Assembly: GCA_900763885.1 (NCBI GenBank)
Contig: CAAFLY010000326.1
Location: 1-11,487 of the forward strand
Length of the DNA: 11,487 nucleotides
Direction: 5' to 3'
DNA from: Clostridia bacterium
Lineage (GTDB): Bacteria; Bacillota; Clostridia; Oscillospirales; CAG-272
The first letter of the stretch is position 1. Each line of letters opens with the position of its first letter. Positions 6,025 through 11,487 of this stretch are shown here, piece by piece. The notes under the pieces are model-generated. The model worked only from the letters and a program-made list of their open reading frames with translations. It did no database searches and had not been told where the DNA came from. Both the position numbers and the translations under genes were made by a program.

Positions 6025-8331
6025 TTATTCCTGCCGCAGCGTATACCTTCTGCCGCCTTCTGCCGCGAACACGGTATTGCCGTCCTGTACCGTTGTCGGG
6101 ATCGCCGTACCGTCCAGGGCAACGCGCCAGTTCACGCCGCACAGCCGGATTTCCCGGTCGTGATCCGGTGTGACCGCCGCTTCGGTCAGAGCGCCGTTTT
6201 CCCATGCCGCGTCTACGGAAATCGCCCCTCTCGCACGCAGCCCCCGGAATGAACCGCGTGTCCATTGCGGCGGCAGCGTCGGCAGAATATCGATCGCCCC
6301 GGCTGGACTCTGCAAAAGCATCTCCGCCACGCCCGCGCATCCGCCCAGATTTCCGTCGATCTGGAACGGCGGGTGCGTGTCCCACAGATTCGGCATGGTG
6401 CCTGTCGCGAGAAGCTGGTGATACAGCATGTACGCGCGTCTGCCGTTGCCCGTTCTCGCCCACGTGGTCAGTCTGTGCGCCATTGCCCAGCCGGTGGATT
6501 TGTCGCCGCGGAAATCGAGCGTTTTCTCGACCGCGCGGAGCCATTCCGGCGTTTTTTTTGTGATGAGCGTACCCGGATACGCGCCGACCAGATGAGATAT
6601 GTGCCGGTGATGGGGTTCACCGATCTCGCCGTAGTGCGTCTCCTCCCGGAATTCCTTGATCTGTCCGTCCGCGCCGATCTGGATCGGATCGAGATCGGGC
6701 AGCTTTTCGCGCAGGACATCGAGAAACGGATCGTCCGTGATCCCCAGTATCTCCGCCGCGCGCAGGGTCTCCGTGAAGCATTCCCAAACCATCGACTGGT
6801 CAAAGGTACAGCCGCAGGTGTGGTAATAATCGTTCCACTTGTACCCTTCCCCGACGATGGGCTGCTCCGGCGACGCGGAATATTCGACCAGCCAGTGGCC
6901 GTCCCGCCGGATGAGCGTCTTTTCGAGGAATGTTGCCATCCCGTACAGACTCGGATACACGAAATCAGAGAGCAGCGCCTTGTCCTCCGAGAAGGCATAC
7001 GCGTCCCAGAAGAGCTGTGTCGTGAACGCGCCTGTGCCCGGTCCGGAGTGGGAGCTTGTTGATATGCCCTCAACGGTGTACGGCCATGCCGCGGTGCCGA
7101 TCGCCCAGCCGTTGCCGCCCTTTTCCGGGGACAGTCTGTCGGGATACAGTGCGCCGATGTACCGATCCGCCGAGTGCTCCGCCGCGTCCCGATAAGCCTT
7201 CGCGAAATCGATGTACGCCGCGAATGTCTCCGGGATCGCGGTCACAAACGCCGGCCAGTAGTTCATCTGGATGTTGATGTTGTGCCAATATCCACTCCCC
7301 CACGGCGGCGCGTCGTACCGGTTCCAGATCCCCTGCAGATGGGGCGGCAATGTACCCGGTCTGGCGGAGGACAAAAGCAGGTATCTGCCGTACTGGAAAT
7401 AGAGCGATTCGAGATAGCGATCCTCCCCGCCGTCCTGCACCTTTCTGAGAAGCGCGTCCGTGGGCAGATCGGTCGGCATATCTTCGCCGAGATCGAGCGT
7501 CACCCTGCCAAAGAGCGCGCCGTAATCCGCGATATGCCGTTTGCGCAGCGTCTCGTAGGATTTCGCTGACGCCGCGTCCAGTCTTGCCTGTACCGCCGGA
7601 TACGGATCGGGATTGCCGGAGAGCTTCTCCTCTGCCGCCGCGGTGAACACATGGGACGACAGGCGGTAATTGGTGCCGAACGCCGCGACGATGTACGCAC
7701 GATCCGCCCCGACAACCCGTATGCCGCCCGCTTCCGTGACCGTATGTCCGCCTGTCACAAAGAGCCGGAACGCCGCCGAGAAGCGCACCCGGTATTCGCC
7801 GTAGATCCCGCCGAAGGTGACCGTGTTCTTCTCCGTGGTCCGATAGGTGTCCTCCCTGTCCCGTCCGCCAAACGGCATCTCCGGACGGAAGAAAAACGAC
7901 AGCGCACCGGGCTTTGACGCGGTGATCCCCACGACGAGGACCCGGTCGGGATAGGACGCGAACACCTCTCTCGTATACCGCGCACCGTCCCAGATATATT
8001 CCGTTTTCGCAATCGCCGTGGACAGATCGAGACTGCGCCGATACTCCGTGACCGTCTCATGCCCGAAATCGAGAAACAGCTCCGCGAAATTCGCGACCCC
8101 GCCGTTGTTGCGCTGGACCTCTCCGGTAAAGCGGCGCGTGACGAGGGAGTTTTCCGTGATCTGGATCCGCTCCGTCGTCGTTCTGCCGAATACATTTGCC
8201 CCGAACCAGCCGCAGCCGATCGGGAGAGACCATTTTTCCCAGCCGTCGTTCGGATCGAGTGCGCCGTCATGCACCCGCAGCTCGTCGCCGATCGTCGGAG
8301 CCGGGGCGTTGTACCACAATTCGTATCGCAT
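6025..8331 (-). CDS. Glycoside hydrolase family 95 (alpha-L-fucosidase or alpha-L-galactosidase type), cytoplasmic
   Basis: GH95 enzymes remove terminal alpha-L-fucose or alpha-L-galactose by an inverting mechanism. This 768-residue protein has the usual family length and layout: an N-terminal beta-sandwich with PIGCGWFGANVFG and ERIQITENSL (family consensus PIGNGRLGAMVFG, ERIQLNEDSLW), then an (alpha/alpha)6 barrel with NINIQMNYWPA (from residue 351), ASPEQ and HPPFQIDGN. By comparison with bifidobacterial AfcA, Asn351/Asn353, Glu489 (general acid) and Asp659 match the catalytic Asn pair, Glu566 and Asp766. No signal peptide or membrane segment is present, so it acts inside the cell on imported glycans. 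AAGGAGG (8336-8342) fills the 13-base gap to the preceding beta-helix gene, implying translational coupling. A terminator follows. The exact sugar cannot be decided from sequence alone. Confidence 0.92.
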   Translation of the reverse strand: MRYELWYNAPAPTIGDELRVHDGALDPNDGWEKWSLPIGCGWFGANVFGRTTTERIQITENSLVTRRFTGEVQRNNGGVANFAELFLDFGHETVTEYRRSLDLSTAIAKTEYIWDGARYTREVFASYPDRVLVVGITASKPGALSFFFRPEMPFGGRDREDTYRTTEKNTVTFGGIYGEYRVRFSAAFRLFVTGGHTVTEAGGIRVVGADRAYIVAAFGTNYRLSSHVFTAAAEEKLSGNPDPYPAVQARLDAASAKSYETLRKRHIADYGALFGRVTLDLGEDMPTDLPTDALLRKVQDGGEDRYLESLYFQYGRYLLLSSARPGTLPPHLQGIWNRYDAPPWGSGYWHNINIQMNYWPAFVTAIPETFAAYIDFAKAYRDAAEHSADRYIGALYPDRLSPEKGGNGWAIGTAAWPYTVEGISTSSHSGPGTGAFTTQLFWDAYAFSEDKALLSDFVYPSLYGMATFLEKTLIRRDGHWLVEYSASPEQPIVGEGYKWNDYYHTCGCTFDQSMVWECFTETLRAAEILGITDDPFLDVLREKLPDLDPIQIGADGQIKEFREETHYGEIGEPHHRHISHLVGAYPGTLITKKTPEWLRAVEKTLDFRGDKSTGWAMAHRLTTWARTGNGRRAYMLYHQLLATGTMPNLWDTHPPFQIDGNLGGCAGVAEMLLQSPAGAIDILPTLPPQWTRGSFRGLRARGAISVDAAWENGALTEAAVTPDHDREIRLCGVNWRVALDGTAIPTTVQDGNTVFAAEGGRRYTLRQE

Positions 8332-8344
8332 ATGTCCTCCTTGT

Positions 8345-9787
8345 CTATGCCTCTGTCGTATACGCCGCCGTAAAGCGTGTGGACGTCATCCGCCCCGGCG
8401 TACCGCACAGCGTCACCTGCTTTACACCGCGGAGCCTTCCGCATACCGTGACCTTCTCCGGCAGGCGCATGGGATGGTCCCCACGCGTTTTGCCGCAATC
8501 CGGATCGCTGTACACACTGAGCGCTCCCGTCTCCTCCGCGTCCAACACCGTGAACCCGTCAAGCTCCACGTCCGGCAGCACGCATTCGTAGCCGAAATCG
8601 TGGGTGCCCGGATTGCACGCGCGGATCAGCGGATGCAGCCTGCCCCGACAGTGCCACGTGCAGTCACGAATCACCAATCTCCCGCGCCACGAGCAGCCGT
8701 AATCCTCGCGCAGATTGACAAACCAATCGCCGTAGGAGGTGACGTTCTCCAGCGTGAACGTGCCGAAGCCGATGGCGGTGATCCCCATCCAGCCGAGATT
8801 GGTCCGCCGGATCGTGCAGTCCGTCACGCCCATGTGCGCGTCAAAACGGGAGAAGGTGCAGTCCTCGACCAGGATCTCGCGGCAGTTGTTCGAGCCGATC
8901 AGTCCCCAATAGGCGCGGTCGGTGATGTCCGTGGTCTGGCGGCAGTTGCGGAACGTGACGTCGATGGCGGAGGAGAACGTGATGTCGTAGGTCCCCATCG
9001 GAACGGTCACGCCGCCCGAACCCATCGTATAGTACGTCCGGTGCGCGCAGAAGACCGAGTCCTCCACGGTCACATGGACGCAGCCGGCAATGAGCAGAAA
9101 CCCGTTGTACGGCGCGCCGTGGTCGAGCTCCCCGGTCACACTGTGGGTCAGTCCGCGGATACGCACACGGCATCTGTCTACGATGATCCCGCGGCCGTGG
9201 TAGTTGTAGAACGATTCGCACTGGTTGGCGATGGTGGTGAAGTGCCCGCCGGAGACCGTCAGGGTATCCGTATCGACCGTTTCCGCGCAGAGCCTTGTGA
9301 TTGTATCGAAATCGAACGAGACCGGTGTGGACAGCGTCCCGTCCGGCAGGAGATTCAGACAGTCGAACCGCGCGCATCCGTCGTCCCGGTTGCCGCCATA
9401 TCGGATATAATCGCGGTGCTCTTCGTTCCAGACGCGCAGAAACAGCTCTTTCCCCGTCGGATTGTCGATGTGCGTCTGTCCGGCGGCTAGCTTCTCCAGC
9501 GCAAACGGCACCTCGGTCACGGTCAGCGACTTCACATGGAACACAGGCGCATCGCAGCGGTCCAGTCCCCGGTCGTCGATCACAAAGGAGGCGTCGCCCC
9601 AGTCGGTATCGGTGCCGATTTCGGCGGTGGCAGAACGATTGGCGATCCGATACAGGGCATGATCGCGGGCACGTACCGGAAGGCCCAGCCGATTTGCCTC
9701 CGCGTGGGTCCGAACGATCGCGGGCATATCGTCCGTCAGTCCGTCCCCGACCGCGCCGAACTGTTCGTAGGTGAGATAGGTTTGCAT
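8345..9787 (-). CDS. Right-handed beta-helix protein of the pectate-lyase-3 type, putative carbohydrate-active enzyme
   Basis: This 480-residue protein opens with FGAVGDGLTDDMPAI (residues 10-24), the hallmark of pectate lyase superfamily 3 (PF12708), which includes lyases, glycoside hydrolases and phage tail-spike folds. The middle has turn-like repeats such as ILVEDCTFSRFDA, VTVEDSVFCAH, DVTFRNCRQT and LVIRDCTWHC, spaced as coils of a parallel beta-helix. It has 20 cysteines and no signal peptide, consistent with a reduced cytoplasmic protein. It is the first gene of an operon with GH95, so both probably process the same imported glycan; an exo-acting hydrolase or lyase is plausible but the reaction is unknown. 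GAGGA at 9795-9799 sets the start at 9787. I see no canonical family catalytic motif that would assign a CAZy class. Confidence 0.85.
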   Translation of the reverse strand: MQTYLTYEQFGAVGDGLTDDMPAIVRTHAEANRLGLPVRARDHALYRIANRSATAEIGTDTDWGDASFVIDDRGLDRCDAPVFHVKSLTVTEVPFALEKLAAGQTHIDNPTGKELFLRVWNEEHRDYIRYGGNRDDGCARFDCLNLLPDGTLSTPVSFDFDTITRLCAETVDTDTLTVSGGHFTTIANQCESFYNYHGRGIIVDRCRVRIRGLTHSVTGELDHGAPYNGFLLIAGCVHVTVEDSVFCAHRTYYTMGSGGVTVPMGTYDITFSSAIDVTFRNCRQTTDITDRAYWGLIGSNNCREILVEDCTFSRFDAHMGVTDCTIRRTNLGWMGITAIGFGTFTLENVTSYGDWFVNLREDYGCSWRGRLVIRDCTWHCRGRLHPLIRACNPGTHDFGYECVLPDVELDGFTVLDAEETGALSVYSDPDCGKTRGDHPMRLPEKVTVCGRLRGVKQVTLCGTPGRMTSTRFTAAYTTEA

Positions 9788-9807
9788 ATTGGTATCCTCA
9801 TACAGGT

Positions 9808-9848
9808 GGATTTGTCAATACGATACCACATCCGCCGGGATTTGTCAA
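9808..9848. repeat. 11-base direct repeat at the beta-helix/GH95 promoter
   Basis: GGATTTGTCAA (minus strand TTGACAAATCC) occurs exactly at 9808-9818 and 9838-9848, 30 bases apart, about three helical turns. The outer copy includes the -35 box; the inner copy covers the predicted transcription start. This geometry suits a repressor binding the same face of the DNA. The regulator is not in the window. Confidence 0.65.
9820..9848 (-). promoter_or_regulatory. Sigma-A promoter of the beta-helix/GH95 operon
   Basis: On the minus strand TTGACA (9843-9848) and TATCGT (9820-9825) are separated by 17 bases. The -35 is perfect and the -10 matches TATAAT at four of six positions, suggesting a moderate promoter open to regulation. 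The start should fall near 9813, about 26 bases before the beta-helix ATG. Confidence 0.75.
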
Positions 9849-9858
9849 GTGCAGGGTG

Positions 9859-9893
9859 AAAAAAAGGATCCCCCACGCGGAGAGGATCCTTTT
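9859..9893 (-). terminator. Intrinsic terminator of the antiporter gene
   Basis: AAAAGGATCC (9862-9871) pairs with GGATCCTTTT (9884-9893). On the minus strand the hairpin is followed by a run of seven Ts (complement of 9859-9865). It lies 22 bases past the antiporter stop and separates it from the promoter of the next operon. Confidence 0.88.
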
Positions 9894-9915
9894 GGAATGC
9901 GGACAGAACCGGTTG

Positions 9916-11130
9916 TCAGAACAAGATCACGATCAGCTCGGACACCAGAACCACCGAGATCAGCGCGATCGGATAGGTGGCGGCATAGGCAGAGGCGACG
10001 TCGTCCGTACCGGCTACGTGAATGAGGGTGCCGAGTGCCGGGGTCGAGGTCATGCCGCCCGTGATGGAGCCGAGGGAGTTGAGCAGGCTCATCTTCAGTG
10101 CCTTTCTTGCCACAAAGTAGCCGACGATCATCGGCAGCGTGGTGATGACAATACCGTAGAGGAAGTAGATCGCCTTGAAGTAGCGCACGAAGTTCATACC
10201 GCCCGCGATGCCTGCGCCGATGAGGAAGAGCATCAGGCCGAATTCGCGGAAGTTTTCGAGCGTCTTTTTCTGCGGCATGATGTTCACAGGGCCAATGTGA
10301 CCGAAATGACCGAACAAAAGCGACGCCAGAAGCGTACCGCCCGTTGTGGTCAGCGAGAACAGCTTAAAGAATTTGACGCTGCCGACAAGTACGCCGAGCA
10401 CTGCCGCCAGCGCAAACGGCATCAGACCGAAGTCGTCCATATCGATGAGCTTGCGGGACGCCTTCTTTTCGCTCTTATCCACATCCACCGCGGTGAGCAG
10501 CTTCCGCTCCTCCTCCATATTCGCATGGACGAATTTCGGCATGAGCTGCACGAACAGCACGACGCCGATCACACCGAACAGGTACGCAATGCCGTAGCCG
10601 ACCGTGACCGCGTCCGTGTATTCCGCCGCCACCGCCTCCTTGGTCGCGGAAAACGCCGGGGTGGAGGTCAGCGCGCCGGAGAGAATGCCCGTGACGATCG
10701 CCGTGATCTGACCGGGATCGGTGTTGTTTCCGGCCTCCAAAAGGCGGTCGATCTGTACGCACGCCACCGTCGCGATTCCGCCGGTCAGAATGATGACCAG
10801 ACCGAGCAGCACGTAGGATTTGAAGTTTTTCTTCATGTTTTTGAAGAAATTCGGACCCGCAATGAAGCCGACAGAGGTCACAAAGAGGATCAGTCCGAGG
10901 TTTTCCACCGTTTTCAGTGCTTCAGACGCGTACGCCACCTCGCCGATGCGGATGCGCTCCGTGAATTCCGCGCCGAACACCGCACCGTATGCCAACGCGA
11001 CGATGAACACGCCCGCTGTGCCGAGCGATACGCCCTTGATCGTTATGCGCCCAAGCATATAGCCGAGCGTGGCAATGATGAAGACCGAAATCAGCAGAAA
11101 GCTGACCGATCCCAGAGAAAATGAAACCAT
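9916..11130 (-). CDS. AspT-family aspartate:alanine antiporter-like / succinate-exporter-like membrane protein
   Basis: This 404-residue integral membrane protein belongs to the AspT family (Asp-Al_Ex, PF06826; YidE/YbjL duplication, TIGR01625). The internal duplication is plain: GALTSTPAF (residues 152-160) matches GGMTSTPAL (358-366), and TVENLGLILF matches TLENFREFGLMLF, each followed by a glycine-rich helix ending in GPNF or GGMNF. A charged cytoplasmic stretch, about residues 200-240, joins the halves. Most family members run to about 530-560 residues because two RCK_C (TrkA_C) domains sit there; here they are absent. Relatives exchange aspartate for alanine, or export succinate (SucE of Corynebacterium). 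A start at 11130 is supported by GGGAG at 11137-11141. The fumarate-reductase-like neighbour upstream suggests C4-dicarboxylate export, which is inference. Confidence 0.9.
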   Translation of the reverse strand: MVSFSLGSVSFLLISVFIIATLGYMLGRITIKGVSLGTAGVFIVALAYGAVFGAEFTERIRIGEVAYASEALKTVENLGLILFVTSVGFIAGPNFFKNMKKNFKSYVLLGLVIILTGGIATVACVQIDRLLEAGNNTDPGQITAIVTGILSGALTSTPAFSATKEAVAAEYTDAVTVGYGIAYLFGVIGVVLFVQLMPKFVHANMEEERKLLTAVDVDKSEKKASRKLIDMDDFGLMPFALAAVLGVLVGSVKFFKLFSLTTTGGTLLASLLFGHFGHIGPVNIMPQKKTLENFREFGLMLFLIGAGIAGGMNFVRYFKAIYFLYGIVITTLPMIVGYFVARKALKMSLLNSLGSITGGMTSTPALGTLIHVAGTDDVASAYAATYPIALISVVLVSELIVILF

Positions 11131-11142
11131 ACTTGTCTCCCG

Positions 11143-11157
11143 CCGTGCAGTACACGG
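11143..11157 (-). promoter_or_regulatory. Small hairpin next to the antiporter ribosome binding site
   Basis: CCGTG (11143-11147) and CACGG (11153-11157) can pair around a 5-base loop, ending two bases upstream of the antiporter ribosome binding site on the minus strand. A second short stem, GCCGG/CCGGC, lies at 11161-11176. They might tune translation initiation, but short GC stems are frequent in this base composition. Confidence 0.25.
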
Positions 11158-11210
11158 TCTGCCGGATTCCGCCGGCCCGGTGAATATTTCCTGAAATTGG
11201 ATGCGCTCCT

Positions 11211-11238
11211 ATGCCGCACGTCCCAAATCGCACGGCAT
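11211..11238 (-). other. Stem-loop after the flavoprotein stop codon, no U-tract
   Basis: On the minus strand ATGCCGTGC (11230-11238) pairs with GTGCGGCAT (11211-11219), nine pairs including two wobble pairs, loop 10 bases, beginning 8 bases past the stop. No T-run follows, so it is not a standard intrinsic terminator. It may stabilise the upstream message or lower read-through into the antiporter gene. Confidence 0.4.
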
Positions 11239-11246
11239 CCCCCGTC

Positions 11247-11487
11247 TCACACCCGTCTGGTGTAGTCCGGGAGGAGCTTGGGGCTGACCATGTCCGTTTC
11301 GATGCCGGCTTCGGCGCGTTCCTTGTCGAATTTTGCGATGTGGTCTAGGGTCAGGGTGCCGACGGTCGTTTCACGGGCGGCACGCGCGGCATTCTGACCG
11401 GCGCTGCGTCCGAATACGATCACGTCGAGGAGCGAGTTGCCCATCAGACGGTTCCTGCCGTGGATGCCGCCGACCGCCTCGCCCGCG
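11247..11487 (-). CDS. Fumarate reductase/succinate dehydrogenase-type flavoprotein, C-terminal fragment
   Basis: Only the last 79 residues before the stop are in the window; the gene continues past 11487. The visible part reads AGEAVGGIHGRNRLMGNSLL and then DVIVFGRSAGQNAA, the FAD- and dicarboxylate-binding C-terminal signature of the FrdA/SdhA flavoprotein family (typical form GGVHGANRLGGNSL, then VVFGR). The Arg of NRL is the residue that in family members contacts the substrate carboxylate. The stop is TGA at 11247-11249. After VVFGR only about 60 residues remain, with no further domain. Soluble NADH-linked fumarate reductases and related reductases such as urocanate reductase share this signature, so the substrate is uncertain. 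The antiporter gene begins 116 bases downstream with no clear promoter between, suggesting one transcript. Confidence 0.85.
   Translation of the reverse strand, partial: AGEAVGGIHGRNRLMGNSLLDVIVFGRSAGQNAARAARETTVGTLTLDHIAKFDKERAEAGIETDMVSPKLLPDYTRRV

Noticed and set aside
8018..9490. A 490-codon open frame on the plus strand opposite the beta-helix and GH95 genes
   Set aside because: It spans the junction of two well-supported minus-strand genes, has no ribosome binding site and no recognisable domain.
9856..11124. A 422-codon open frame on the plus strand opposite the antiporter
   Set aside because: The highly charged, His/Arg/Glu-rich product is the mirror of a membrane protein's codons, and its start overlaps the antiporter terminator.

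Overview
The window looks like a GC-rich chromosomal segment from an anaerobic Gram-positive bacterium of the Clostridia type (Bacillota, probably a gut or rumen relative of Oscillospirales/Christensenellales). The evidence is strong AAGGAGG-like ribosome binding sites, near-consensus sigma-A promoters, short intrinsic terminators, lipoprotein signal peptides on surface proteins, orphan sugar-type solute-binding lipoproteins beside a cytoplasmic glycosidase, and a fumarate-reductase-like flavoprotein. I could run no database search, so this taxonomic placement is inference.

Layout from left to right. (1) 49-1515, minus: solute-binding lipoprotein A, with a consensus promoter at 1583-1611 and a probable terminator at the window edge. 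(2) 1736-3913, plus: a large lipoprotein transcribed divergently from A, with an acidic linker, a propeller-like middle and a conserved C-terminal domain starting KPVLYLYPE. A 70-residue two-helix membrane protein follows at 4062-4274. (3) 4362-4398: a bidirectional terminator separating that unit from the convergent solute-binding lipoprotein B (4420-5892, minus, own promoter at 5932-5961). (4) 6025-9787, minus: a two-gene operon of a right-handed beta-helix protein followed 13 bases later by a GH95 glycoside hydrolase, bounded by a promoter at 9820-9848 and a terminator at 5987-6015. (5) 9859-11487, minus: a terminator, an AspT-family antiporter lacking the usual central RCK domains, and the C-terminal end of a fumarate reductase/succinate dehydrogenase-type flavoprotein that runs off the window.

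How the parts may work together. A and B probably capture oligosaccharides at the cell surface, but no permease or ATPase is present, so their transporter must be elsewhere. GH95 and the beta-helix protein have no signal peptide and should act in the cytoplasm on imported glycans, plausibly fucosylated or L-galactosylated ones. The antiporter and flavoprotein suggest a fermentative end: fumarate reduction to succinate and export of a C4-dicarboxylate. These links are inferred from adjacency and family.

The least explained parts are the KPVLYLYPE lipoprotein with its small membrane neighbour, the beta-helix/GH95 pair under a promoter carrying an 11-base direct repeat, and the divergent control region at 1516-1735 with a 15-base direct repeat and a 14-base perfect palindrome. 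No tRNA, rRNA, CRISPR array or insertion sequence was seen. All intergenic gaps are under 300 bases.
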